A stretch of DNA of 48,657 bases. It comes from an uncultured SAR116 cluster alpha proteobacterium. GTDB lineage: Bacteria; Pseudomonadota; Alphaproteobacteria; Puniceispirillales; Marisalimonadaceae. The notes beneath the pieces are model-generated. The model saw only the letters and a list, made by a program, of their open reading frames with translations, was not told the origin of the DNA and made no database searches. Position numbers and translations under genes: made by a program. The first letter of the stretch is position 1. Each line of letters begins with the position of its first letter. The stretch lies in contig CACAAB010000008.1 in NCBI GenBank assembly GCA_902530325.1, forward strand, positions 1 through 48,657. Reading direction: 5' to 3'. Below are positions 40,727 to 48,657 of this stretch, piece by piece.

Positions 40727-42004
40727 TTATTTCTTCATTTCTGTAAGTTTTTTACTTTCTCTTAAAAAGAAAAAACATAAAAATGCTGAGAGAAAAGGAT
40801 ATAATGCAGAAAGTCTTATAGTTGTAATTAAGTCATAACCAAGATCCATTGATATTGCGAACGGCATTGCGCCAATTGATGCCCCTACAACTAATATCAT
40901 TTGACCTGTGCCTTGAATACTACCAACATGTAATCTTCCAAAATACCTTGGCCAGATATAGCCAAATAAAGATAAATTAAATCCATTATTAATTCCAAAA
41001 ATGATAGCATAAATCATGGAAAAGGTAGTATCATGTGCAAAGGTTATGGATAATAGTGAAGCCGTGGTTATTAATAACGCAACTCCAATAATATTATGAG
41101 TTTCAAATCTGTCTAAAATTTTACCTGCAATAGGAATAAAGATAATCATCGAAACCATTGTTGGTAAGAATAAAACAGCTGCAGTGCTACTCGCCATTCC
41201 AAAGTATTGACTTAAAATTGTAACTTGAAAAAAATGAAGCGCAGTTACTAATGAAGATATAGAAAAAAATGAGAATGCAAGTATGTAGAAGCTTTTTTCC
41301 TTTAGGGCTTCTTCAAGATTGAGACCAAAAATTTTTTTATTATTTTTACTCTTTTTATTATTTTCTAAAATTCCATCTGGTTTAATGCTTACATCTTCAG
41401 GTTTATCTATTGCTAAGAAAATTAATGATGGTAACATGATCAACCATGTAGACAAACCTAGAATAACCCATGCCATTCTCCATCCGTAATTTGAAATTAA
41501 AAAGTCAGAGATATATGGATGTAAACCCATAGAAATAGCAAACCCTAAACCCATTAATCCAAGTGCAAACCCTCTTTTTTTATCAAACCACTGAGTTATA
41601 ATATTCGCAGAACCAAGCATTAGAGAGCCTTGCCCAAAAAATCTTAAAAATCCAAATGCGATGGCCAACATTAGAAAGTTTGATGCAGCTCCAAAAATCA
41701 TACATCCAATTCCAAGGAGTAAGACGGTATATATTAAAATTTTTCTTGGTCCGTATTTGTCAACTAATTTTCCCATTTTTGGCAATAGAAAAGCAGCAAA
41801 TAAAGTTGCTATCATATAAGCAGTAGTAATTGATGTACTGGAAATTTTAAGATCTTGAGATATTACTGGTATAAAAGGACTAAAGGTATGAGATTGTCCT
41901 GCGCCACTCGTAAAAATACCAAGACTTCCGATTCCAACAATTACCCAGCCGTAGAAGAATTTATCTTTTGTAGCTTCGAAAAATTTTTTGTTAACAAGAA
42001 ACAT
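40727..42004 (-). CDS. MFS transporter, monocarboxylate/OFA-like
   Basis: A 425-residue protein with 12 predicted helices. The N-terminal FFYGWVIVGIGSLGIFTSGAGQSHTFSPF and the MGKLVDKYGPRKI loop fit the branch containing monocarboxylate and oxalate/formate antiporter relatives. A formate link is tempting given the window, but the gene is 24 kb from fdhA and the family is broad, so I leave the substrate open. The ATG lacks a strong ribosome site. Confidence 0.85.
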   Translation of the reverse strand: MFLVNKKFFEATKDKFFYGWVIVGIGSLGIFTSGAGQSHTFSPFIPVISQDLKISSTSITTAYMIATLFAAFLLPKMGKLVDKYGPRKILIYTVLLLGIGCMIFGAASNFLMLAIAFGFLRFFGQGSLMLGSANIITQWFDKKRGFALGLMGLGFAISMGLHPYISDFLISNYGWRMAWVILGLSTWLIMLPSLIFLAIDKPEDVSIKPDGILENNKKSKNNKKIFGLNLEEALKEKSFYILAFSFFSISSLVTALHFFQVTILSQYFGMASSTAAVLFLPTMVSMIIFIPIAGKILDRFETHNIIGVALLITTASLLSITFAHDTTFSMIYAIIFGINNGFNLSLFGYIWPRYFGRLHVGSIQGTGQMILVVGASIGAMPFAISMDLGYDLITTIRLSALYPFLSAFLCFFFLRESKKLTEMKK

Positions 42005-42053
42005 GTTAATGATTTACTTCATTTGTTAATTAATTTACAGGTGTTTTTATATT

Positions 42054-42935
42054 TTATTTTTTAATTGCATTTACATACATATCAAGTACATCATTCAAAG
42101 ATCTTGTTTCATCAACTGTTTCTCTAGTCTCTCTAGCAATTGGTGTTTTATTTGCCAGTGACATTATATCGGCTGCACCTTCGTGAAATTTTGAGGTAAC
42201 TCCAGCATCAGAAAAAGTATTAGCAATTTCAAACATTTCTCCTTCCCATCTTGCTGCATCAAGAGGAATTCTTGGAACCATCCTTTCCATTGCTGATAAT
42301 ATATCAGGTTTGCTATATTCCAATTCAGCAAAATATTCAGAAGTAAGACCTAGTTTATGAGCAGTTGTCAAAACTGCTGCATGAAGTGCAAAAGTTCCTT
42401 TTGTTGCGCTAGCATAAACCATTTTCATTGCAGAAGCTTTACCTATTTCTAAACCTAAATCTTTTATTATAAATCCTTTTTTGTGGAGTAATTTAACTGG
42501 TTGAGTATTAGGTCCAGATATATACAACCTTGTTTGTCCATTTTCTACAATTGGATTGAACCCAATGATACCACCATCTATAAAATTACAAAACTTAGAG
42601 GATATTGAATCATTGATTTTTAATGCTGTTTCAGGAGATACAGCATTGCAATCAACATAAGTAATGTGTTTTTCTTTTTTTAAAATTACATCGTTGACTA
42701 TTTTAGCTTGTTGAAGAGCAAATTCAGGAGGCAGTATTGATAATATGATATCAGAATTTTCAACAACATTTTCAATCGTGCCTAAATCTTCAAAACCGGA
42801 TAATTCAGCCAGTTTTTTAGTTCTAATACTTCTCTGACTTAAACAAGTTACAACTCTAAAATTATTATTTTTAAATGCTTTTCCGCATCCATGGCCCATA
42901 TCTCCAGGCATTAATATTGCAATTGTTTTTGACAT
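42054..42935 (-). CDS. NAD(P)-dependent oxidoreductase with DUF1932 domain
   Basis: A 293-residue beta-hydroxyacid-dehydrogenase-like protein. The Rossmann segment begins IAILMPGDMGHGCGKAF (4-20); the usual GxGxxG is replaced by MPGDMG, as in the DUF1932 branch. Residues from about 190 form the helical DUF1932 domain (KLGLTSEYFAELE, then RWEGEMFEIANTF). The substrate is not known for this branch. It is 20 bases from the rhodanese gene on the same strand. Confidence 0.82.
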   Translation of the reverse strand: MSKTIAILMPGDMGHGCGKAFKNNNFRVVTCLSQRSIRTKKLAELSGFEDLGTIENVVENSDIILSILPPEFALQQAKIVNDVILKKEKHITYVDCNAVSPETALKINDSISSKFCNFIDGGIIGFNPIVENGQTRLYISGPNTQPVKLLHKKGFIIKDLGLEIGKASAMKMVYASATKGTFALHAAVLTTAHKLGLTSEYFAELEYSKPDILSAMERMVPRIPLDAARWEGEMFEIANTFSDAGVTSKFHEGAADIMSLANKTPIARETRETVDETRSLNDVLDMYVNAIKK

Positions 42936-42955
42936 AAAATTTTAAAATAAATGCT

Positions 42956-43333
42956 TTAGTACTTTTTCATTGGGCCGCCATTTTTTTCCCAATCTGGAAT
43001 GCCCCCTACATTAAGAACATTTTTATATCCCATTTCTATAAGTGTCTTACCAGTTAACGCAGCCTGACCACCAACTCCACATATAAGTATTATTTCCGCA
43101 TCTTTTTTAAGGTTATTATTGTAGAGTGGGGTTGCCTCATCAGCGACAAACTCGATTAGTCCTCTTGGTATTTCTAGTCCATCTAAAATTGTTCCTGTTT
43201 TTTTAATATCAGAACTATCTCTTACATCTATAAAAATTGCTGATTTTGATTTATGCTTCTCTATTGCTTCCCTTACGTCAATTTTTTTTACAACTTCGTT
43301 AGCTTCTTGAAGGTAATCTTTTGCTGTTTTCAT
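42956..43333 (-). CDS. Rhodanese-like sulfurtransferase
   Basis: A 125-residue single-domain rhodanese. SAIFIDVRDSSDIKKTGTI marks the fold and the active loop is CGVGGQAA, with the catalytic cysteine near residue 91. GYKNVLNVGGIPDWEKNGGPM closes the domain. The start at 43333 is chosen because GGAG at 43339-43342 lies ahead of it; a GTG at 43345 in frame would overlap that site. Sulfur acceptor unknown; no sign that it serves FdhD. Confidence 0.88.
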   Translation of the reverse strand: MKTAKDYLQEANEVVKKIDVREAIEKHKSKSAIFIDVRDSSDIKKTGTILDGLEIPRGLIEFVADEATPLYNNNLKKDAEIILICGVGGQAALTGKTLIEMGYKNVLNVGGIPDWEKNGGPMKKY

Positions 43334-43351
43334 ATTTTTCTCCACTTTATT

Positions 43352-43810
43352 TTAGTTCAACTGCCCTACAAATTGTGGTTGTGTAACCGCAGTGGTCATC
43401 CAACAATCTTTGCAATCTTTACTTACAGATGCTTTTTCTAAAAGCCATGTTAAATTGTAGCGTTTATTATCGTACGCGTCCACATTTACTGAATATGCGG
43501 CCTTGTTTTTATTTTCTTCAATTAATCTAATTTTGAATTTAGTTGAATTTAACAATATATTATAAGATGTATTAGAAATCATTTTTTTGAAATTATTAAA
43601 TGGTCCTGTATATCTCTTATTATCTGGGTGTGCAAATAACCAACATTGATATATTCCAGAATTATTTTTAATTGAGTTTGTCTGAAGGGAACTCATTTGA
43701 AGTTCAACAACTTCCACAGATGAAAATAAATCATTTGGTAAAACGTCGCTAATAGCCTTATTTATGTTTATTAAAATAAAAATGAATGAAGTAATAAAAA
43801 ATAATCTCAT
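43352..43810 (-). CDS. Exported protein of unknown function
   Basis: A 152-residue protein with a signal peptide (hydrophobic to about residue 20, AIS-DV). The mature part contains CWLFAHPDNKRYTGPFNNFKKM and a C-terminal LTWLLEK...CKDCWMTTAVTQPQ, with cysteines that could form a disulfide in CKDC. The HPDN-TGP region vaguely recalls DUF4864, but I cannot confirm it. It begins 18 bases before the rhodanese gene on the same strand. Confidence 0.6.
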   Translation of the reverse strand: MRLFFITSFIFILININKAISDVLPNDLFSSVEVVELQMSSLQTNSIKNNSGIYQCWLFAHPDNKRYTGPFNNFKKMISNTSYNILLNSTKFKIRLIEENKNKAAYSVNVDAYDNKRYNLTWLLEKASVSKDCKDCWMTTAVTQPQFVGQLN

Positions 43811-43881
43811 GTTTGTCCTAGAAAAATTTAAACTAATTTATATATAAGATTATATTTCTTAAATTAAATGGAGAACTGACG

Positions 43882-44379
43882 TTGTACCAAAACTTTTTCA
43901 AAAAATTTATAAAAACTTTTACAATAATATCTTTAAGTCAATTACTAGTGGTATCCTCCTTTGCTGCTGGAGGTGACGGAGATGACAATAAACAGATGGA
44001 TGTTAAATCTAATTATTATTATAAAGCAGTTAAGTTAATTAAAAATAATTCATATGAAGCTGCTATAGATAATCTTCTTAAGGCTGAAAAAACTAATAAA
44101 AAAGATGCAGACATATATAATTATTTAGGGTTCTCATTTAGAAAAATTGGTAACCTTGATAAAGCTGCCCAATACTATGATATAGCTCTTAAAATTTCGC
44201 CAAAGCACAAGGGTGCTCTTGAATATCAAGGAGAAATGTTTCTTACTCAAGGAAATTTGAAAAAAGCCGAAGCTAATCTAAAAAAACTCAAAAAAATATG
44301 TTTTCTTGGGTGTAAGGAAGAAAAAATGTTAAAAGAATCAATAATGAAGTATAATAAGGGTCAAAAGAGCTCATATTAA
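43882..44379 (+). CDS. Exported TPR-repeat protein
   Basis: A 165-residue protein with a signal peptide (about 1-29, SSFAAGG) and two to three tetratricopeptide repeats between about 43 and 140 (YEAAIDNLLKAEKTNKKDADIYNYLG, then IGNLDKAAQYYDIALKISPKH). TPR domains hold protein complexes together, here in the periplasm. The TTG start at 43882 is preceded by GGAG at 43869-43872. Its partner is unknown; the divergent exported protein is 71 bases away. Confidence 0.85.
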   Translation: MYQNFFKKFIKTFTIISLSQLLVVSSFAAGGDGDDNKQMDVKSNYYYKAVKLIKNNSYEAAIDNLLKAEKTNKKDADIYNYLGFSFRKIGNLDKAAQYYDIALKISPKHKGALEYQGEMFLTQGNLKKAEANLKKLKKICFLGCKEEKMLKESIMKYNKGQKSSY

Positions 44380-44410
44380 ACATTATAGTTTACATAAGGG
44401 AGGATGTACA

Positions 44411-45232
44411 ATGAAACAATTTGACGAATTATCTCTCTTAGAAATTGTTAATGAAGTTAAAGATGGAGATTTAATTGGAATTCCAGCAGATTATTCTGGA
44501 GTTCCAATGATGTTCACAAAAGAACTAATAAAAAAAGGTGTAAAGGACTTAAAATTATACTGCCTTCCTTTGACCACTATACAAGGTGATATGTTGATTG
44601 GGAGTGGATGTGTTTCTGAGATTGAAGCAGCGGCCGTAACTTTGGGTGAATTTGGTTTGGCACCTAGATTTTCAGAAGCTGTTGAAACAGGTCATATATT
44701 AATAAAAGATTCCACATGCCCAGCATTGCACGCCCAACTTCAAGCTACTGAAAAATCTGTTCCATTTATGCCTCTTAGAGGGGTAATTGGCTCTGACATA
44801 CAAAAATATAGAAAAGATTGGCAAGTAATTGAAAATCCTATGAAATGTTCAGGTAAAAAGAATGAGCCAATTTTGTTACTTCCTGCAGTCCTGTTGGATG
44901 TATTAATATTTCATGCACCTTGTGTGGATAAAAATGGAAATATTCAAATTGGGAGAAGACGGGAATTAGCAACTCTTACACATGCCTCAAAAAAAGTATT
45001 TGTGACAACTGAACAAATTCTGGATATTGATTTTTTTGATAACGAATTATCAGCTGCAACCTGTTTGCCGGCATTATATGTTGATGGAATATCGGTTGTT
45101 GAAAATGGAGCGTGGCCTTGTGCATTACCTGGTGTTTATGGTCAAGATAATGATGAAATCAAAAAGTACTCTATTGCTGCAAAGACTCAAAAAGGCTTTG
45201 AGGAGTATATGAAAAATTACTTATCTAATTAA
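44411..45232 (+). CDS. CoA-transferase-like subunit A
   Basis: A 273-residue protein of the class I CoA-transferase alpha fold. GDLIGIPADYSGVPMMFTKELIKKGVKDLKLY, the GSGCVSEIEAA segment and the C-terminal region AACLPALYVDG-like pattern fit glutaconate-CoA-transferase-like A subunits. AAGGGAGGA precedes the ATG. The beta subunit follows after 17 bases. The acid handled cannot be inferred from the neighbours. Confidence 0.82.
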   Translation: MKQFDELSLLEIVNEVKDGDLIGIPADYSGVPMMFTKELIKKGVKDLKLYCLPLTTIQGDMLIGSGCVSEIEAAAVTLGEFGLAPRFSEAVETGHILIKDSTCPALHAQLQATEKSVPFMPLRGVIGSDIQKYRKDWQVIENPMKCSGKKNEPILLLPAVLLDVLIFHAPCVDKNGNIQIGRRRELATLTHASKKVFVTTEQILDIDFFDNELSAATCLPALYVDGISVVENGAWPCALPGVYGQDNDEIKKYSIAAKTQKGFEEYMKNYLSN

Positions 45233-45249
45233 TTTAAAGGTTTAATTTT

Positions 45250-45987
45250 TTGATTGAACTTAAGAGAGAAGAGTTATTAATAAGTCAATTAGCTGATTTA
45301 CTGGTAAATGATAAGCATATAGCCGTTGGTGCTGCATCACCAATTCCAGGTGCCGCGGCTTTGCTAGCAAAAGAAGAAGCTAAACTTCAAAACAATAGAA
45401 TTAGAGTTACAATATTACATTCAAATAAATATAACAATTTCACTGATGGTGCTAGAGAACTTTTTGATTGCGCCGCACAAGGTAGAATAGATACTTTCTT
45501 TCTAGGAGGTGTTCAAATTGATGGTGAAGCTAATATAAATTTAGTAGGCACTGGAAGTTATAAAAAAATACAAAAAAGATTTCCAGGCTCATTTGGGTCT
45601 GCTTTGATGTATTTTGTAGTTCCACAAATTATTTTATTTAGAGAAGAACATTCACCAAGAACTTTAGTTGACAAAGTAGACTTTATTTCTGCGCCTGGAT
45701 TTTCTGATGAAAATATCCACAGACCTGGAGGACCAAAATTTCTATTAACGAATAGAGCTCTATTCAAATTTAACAAACAAAAGAAACGTTTCTGTCTTTT
45801 TAAAATTCATAATAATGAAAGCTTAGAAAATATAATTAAACTTACAGGATTTAAATTTGACGTTGATGATAAAATAACAAATATGTCTGTCCCAGATCAA
45901 ACTCGTATAGATATATTAAGAAATAAGATTTCTTATATGGTCTCAGAATTTTATCCAGAGTTTGCCGATAGGATTTGGGGTGTTTAA
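45250..45987 (+). CDS. CoA-transferase-like subunit B
   Basis: A 245-residue partner of the preceding subunit, in the group often labelled CoA synthetase or CoA-transferase beta. FLGGVQIDGEANINLVG and RFPGSFGSA are conserved fold landmarks. The usual catalytic glutamate motif (ESG) appears as LHSNKYNNFTDGARELFD. TTG is the likely start at 45250, with AAAGG upstream. Activity as a true CoA-transferase is therefore uncertain. Confidence 0.8.
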   Translation: MIELKREELLISQLADLLVNDKHIAVGAASPIPGAAALLAKEEAKLQNNRIRVTILHSNKYNNFTDGARELFDCAAQGRIDTFFLGGVQIDGEANINLVGTGSYKKIQKRFPGSFGSALMYFVVPQIILFREEHSPRTLVDKVDFISAPGFSDENIHRPGGPKFLLTNRALFKFNKQKKRFCLFKIHNNESLENIIKLTGFKFDVDDKITNMSVPDQTRIDILRNKISYMVSEFYPEFADRIWGV

Positions 45988-45993
45988 CTCATA

Positions 45994-46674
45994 ATGAGAA
46001 GACCTGCATTATTACTATTTATTTTAATTAGTACTTTTTTACTATCTTACATATATCTTCAAGAAATACTCAATTTAGATAAATTAAAGGAACATATCAC
46101 ATTTCTGAAAATATGGGTTAATGAAGAAATTTATATATCAAGAATTTTATTTTTTACATTATATGTAATATTTTCAGGTTTGTCTTTCCCCGTTGTCCCT
46201 ACTATTTTGACCATTGCCGCTGGAGCCTTGTTTGGTATTGTTGAAGGTGTAATTATAGTTTCTTTTGCCTCTACGGTTGGGGCATGTATTTGTTTTTTAT
46301 TATCAAGATATCTTTTAAAAGATTTTATTAATAATAAATTTGAAAAAACAAAAGTCATTATAGATAATAAATTTAGAAAAAATGGAATTTATTATCTTTT
46401 AAGTCTTAGATTAATACCTACTATTTCGTTTGCATTAATAAATTTAATTATGGGAGTGTTACCTATTTCTTTTTTTAGGTTTTACTATATAAGTCAATTA
46501 GGAATGCTTCCTGCAACAGTAATTTATGTAAATGCTGGCTCAGAAATTTCGAAAGTTAATAGCATTAATGACATTATGTCATTAACACTTATAATAAGTT
46601 TTTTATTAGTAGCTACTCTTCCAATTTTGATAAAGTTTTCAATAAATTATTTTACCAAGCTAAATAATATTTAA
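45994..46674 (+). CDS. TVP38/TMEM64 (DedA-like, VTT domain) membrane protein
   Basis: A 226-residue inner-membrane protein with about six helices. [45 protein letters not shown] and the [22 protein letters not shown] block are the VTT/SNARE-associated signature of the TVP38 family, linked to lipid scrambling or undecaprenyl-phosphate recycling. It starts six bases after the CoA-transferase beta gene and converges on acs with a four-base overlap. Confidence 0.88.
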   Translation: MRRPALLLFILISTFLLSYIYLQEILNLDKLKEHITFLKIWVNEEIYISRILFFTLYVIFSGLSFPVVPTILTIAAGALFGIVEGVIIVSFASTVGACICFLLSRYLLKDFINNKFEKTKVIIDNKFRKNGIYYLLSLRLIPTISFALINLIMGVLPISFFRFYYISQLGMLPATVIYVNAGSEISKVNSINDIMSLTLIISFLLVATLPILIKFSINYFTKLNNI

Positions 46675-48611
46675 GTGTTTTTTCTGTTTTGCACTAAATT
46701 TTGAACAACTTGTGGATCAGCCAATGTCGATACATCACCTAACTCTTCATATTCATTTGCAGCTATTTTTCTTAATATTCGTCTCATTATTTTACCTGAT
46801 CTTGTTTTAGGAAGACCTGGGGCAAATTGAATTAAATCTGGTGTAGCAATGGGACCTATTTCTTTTCTTACCCATTGTTTCAATTCTGTCAATAATTCTT
46901 CTGATGTTTTTACGCCAATATTCACAGTAACGTAGGCGTAAATGCCTTGACCCTTTATGTCATGTGGGTAACCAACAACTGCTGCTTCAGCAACATCTGT
47001 GTGAGCTACGAGAGCAGACTCAACTTCTGCTGTACCCATTCTGTGACCAGATACATTTATTACATCATCAACTCTTCCTGTTATCCAATAATATCCGTCT
47101 TCATCTCTTCTACATCCATCACCAGAAAAGTATCTTCCGGGAAAAGTTGAAAAATATGTATCTATAAAACGTTGGTGGTCACCAAAAACTGTCCTCATTT
47201 GACCTGGCCAAGACATATTAATACATAGATTTCCTTCAGTGGCTCCAGTTAATTCTTTGTTATCACTGTCAACAATGACTGGCAATATCCCAAAAAAAGG
47301 TTTTGTGGCAGAACCTGGTTTTGTAACAGTGGCTCCTGGTAAAGGAGTAATTAATATTCCTCCAGTTTCAGTTTGCCACCAAGTGTCCACTACTGGACAC
47401 CTTCCATCACCAACAATATTGTTATACCAATTCCATGCTTCTGGATTAATTGGTTCTCCAACACTACCTAAAATTCTCAGGCTCTCTCGTTTTGTTTTTT
47501 TTACTGGTTCACTGCCTTCAGCCATCAATGCTCTTATTGCTGTAGGAGCAGTGTAGAATATATTAACTTTATGTTTATCCACTATTTCCCAGAATCTACT
47601 TACTGTGGGGTAGTTTGGTACACCCTCAAACATTAATGTAGTAGCGCCATTTGATAATGGCCCATAAACTATATAAGAATGTCCTGTTACCCAGCCTACA
47701 TCTGCAGTACACCAATAAATTTCATTTTCTTGATAATCAAAAACATAATGATGTGTCATAGAAGCATAAACCATATATCCTCCAGTTGTATGAAGAACTC
47801 CTTTAGGTTTACCTGTCGATCCTGAAGTATATAATATAAACATTGGATCTTCGGCATTTATTTCAGCGGGTGGACAATTAGCTGATGCTTTTTCCATTTC
47901 CTCATGATACCAAACATCTTGGCCGTGTATCCAATTAATTTCAGCTCCTGTTCTTTTAACTACAATTGTAGTTTTGCACATTTTAGCTTTTGAAATAGCC
48001 TCATCTGTATTAAATTTTAAAGGTATCGTTTTTCCTCCTCTTATACCCTCATCCGCAGTGATAACAATTGTTGAATTACAATCCTCAATTCTTCCAGCTA
48101 GAGCGTCTGGAGAAAAACCACCAAAGACAACTGAATGAATAGCTCCTATTCTAGTACATGCTAACATTGCAACTGTTGCTTCTGGGATCATTGGCATATA
48201 GATTGTTATTCGATCACCTTTTTTTGCACCAGCATTTATTAATACATTAGAAAATTTACATACCTGTTCATGAAGTTCATTATAGCTAATATGTTTAGAC
48301 TCATTTGGGTTGTCACCTTCCCAAATAATTGCAGTATTATTACCTTTGGTTTCTAGATGTCTGTCTAAACAATTATAACTAGCGTTTAGTGTTCCATCCT
48401 CATACCATCTGATATGAAGATCATCTTTATTATAGGACACATCCCTAATTTTTGTGTAAGGCTTCATCCAGTCAATTCTTTTACCATGTTTTTCCCAAAA
48501 TTTTTCAGGCGAAGTAGTAGATTCTTCATACATTTTTTCATATTCATCCTTATTTGCATGAGAATTTTTAATTATGTCAGAGGATGGTTCATATAAATCT
48601 TTATTACTCAT
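46671..48611 (-). CDS. acs: Acetyl-CoA synthetase
   Basis: A 646-residue AMP-forming acetate:CoA ligase, full length for the family. The N-terminal [21 protein letters not shown], the nucleotide loop [11 protein letters not shown] near 262, [11 protein letters not shown] near 410 and the acetylatable lysine in [11 protein letters not shown] near 610 are all intact. It activates acetate for the TCA or glyoxylate cycle. The ATG lies 46 bases from the window end, so its promoter is only partly visible. Confidence 0.96.
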   Translation of the reverse strand: MSNKDLYEPSSDIIKNSHANKDEYEKMYEESTTSPEKFWEKHGKRIDWMKPYTKIRDVSYNKDDLHIRWYEDGTLNASYNCLDRHLETKGNNTAIIWEGDNPNESKHISYNELHEQVCKFSNVLINAGAKKGDRITIYMPMIPEATVAMLACTRIGAIHSVVFGGFSPDALAGRIEDCNSTIVITADEGIRGGKTIPLKFNTDEAISKAKMCKTTIVVKRTGAEINWIHGQDVWYHEEMEKASANCPPAEINAEDPMFILYTSGSTGKPKGVLHTTGGYMVYASMTHHYVFDYQENEIYWCTADVGWVTGHSYIVYGPLSNGATTLMFEGVPNYPTVSRFWEIVDKHKVNIFYTAPTAIRALMAEGSEPVKKTKRESLRILGSVGEPINPEAWNWYNNIVGDGRCPVVDTWWQTETGGILITPLPGATVTKPGSATKPFFGILPVIVDSDNKELTGATEGNLCINMSWPGQMRTVFGDHQRFIDTYFSTFPGRYFSGDGCRRDEDGYYWITGRVDDVINVSGHRMGTAEVESALVAHTDVAEAAVVGYPHDIKGQGIYAYVTVNIGVKTSEELLTELKQWVRKEIGPIATPDLIQFAPGLPKTRSGKIMRRILRKIAANEYEELGDVSTLADPQVVQNLVQNRKNT

Positions 48612-48657
48612 TTTCTAATCCTTTTATATTTCTATAGATTATCTTCTAAAATTAAAT

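Noticed and set aside
40727..42004. Calling the MFS gene a formate transporter partner of formate dehydrogenase
   Set aside because: The family is broad, the gene is far from fdhA, and a periplasmic formate dehydrogenase does not need formate import.
1..48657. CRISPR array, insertion sequence, prophage or integron
   Set aside because: I saw no regularly spaced repeats of suitable length, no transposase, integrase or phage genes, and no terminal repeats with target duplications.

Overview
The window reads as a stretch of chromosome from an AT-rich (roughly one-third G+C by eye) alphaproteobacterium, most likely a free-living marine one. The evidence is gene content (an FdhA/FdhB/TAT-protein/TorD formate dehydrogenase set with DUF3305, DUF3306, DUF6352 and DUF6505 satellites, common in Alphaproteobacteria), dense packing with 4- or 8-base gene overlaps, several TTG starts, and many small-molecule uptake genes. 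The exact lineage is inference; low-GC pelagic clades such as HIMB59 or AEGEAN-169 relatives would fit. I see no rRNA, tRNA, CRISPR array, insertion sequence or prophage.

Layout. 1-3.4 kb: the tail of an upstream gene, a PhyH-type dioxygenase, an acyltransferase, and an amidase whose reading frame is broken in a run of nine A. 3.4-10.9 kb: formate dehydrogenase satellite genes (DUF3144, DUF6494, Mrp-type Fe-S carrier, lipoate-ligase-like protein, DUF6505, DUF6352, a multi-cluster ferredoxin-like protein on the opposite strand, DUF3305, DUF3306). 11-19 kb: the formate dehydrogenase operon itself (TorD-like chaperone, small TAT protein, FdhA, FdhB, small lipoprotein, cytochrome b subunit), followed by an exported WD40-cytochrome c fusion, a 40-residue membrane protein and an exported serine protease. 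19-24.4 kb: molybdenum/tungsten cofactor genes (moeA, mobA-mobB fusion, fdhD), a ModE-type DNA-binding domain, and a divergent HTH plus periplasmic-binding-like regulator. 24.4-26.9 kb: L-idonate and gluconate dehydrogenases and an Lrp-type regulator. 26.9-29.2 kb: a tungstate transporter (tupA divergent from tupBC).

29.2-37.7 kb holds a peptide-type ABC transporter split over two converging gene sets, together with an M20 amidohydrolase, an N-formylglutamate amidohydrolase-like protein and a succinylglutamate-desuccinylase-like protein: a module for importing and deacylating amino-acid derivatives. 37.8-48.6 kb is mixed metabolism: alpha/beta hydrolase, three transporters, a DUF1932 dehydrogenase, rhodanese, two exported proteins, a CoA-transferase-like pair, a TVP38-type membrane protein and acetyl-CoA synthetase.

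How it fits together: tungstate import (Tup), cofactor assembly (MoeA, MobAB), sulfuration (FdhD), chaperoning (TorD-like) and Fe-S delivery (Mrp) all serve one exported, membrane-anchored formate dehydrogenase with an active-site cysteine. Electrons from formate would go to the quinone pool through cytochrome b; the periplasmic WD40-cytochrome c fusion may be a second partner. The least understood part is the set of uncharacterised satellite genes around the enzyme, and several RNA hairpins placed at operon joints, one of them inside the signal-peptide codons of the WD40-cytochrome gene.
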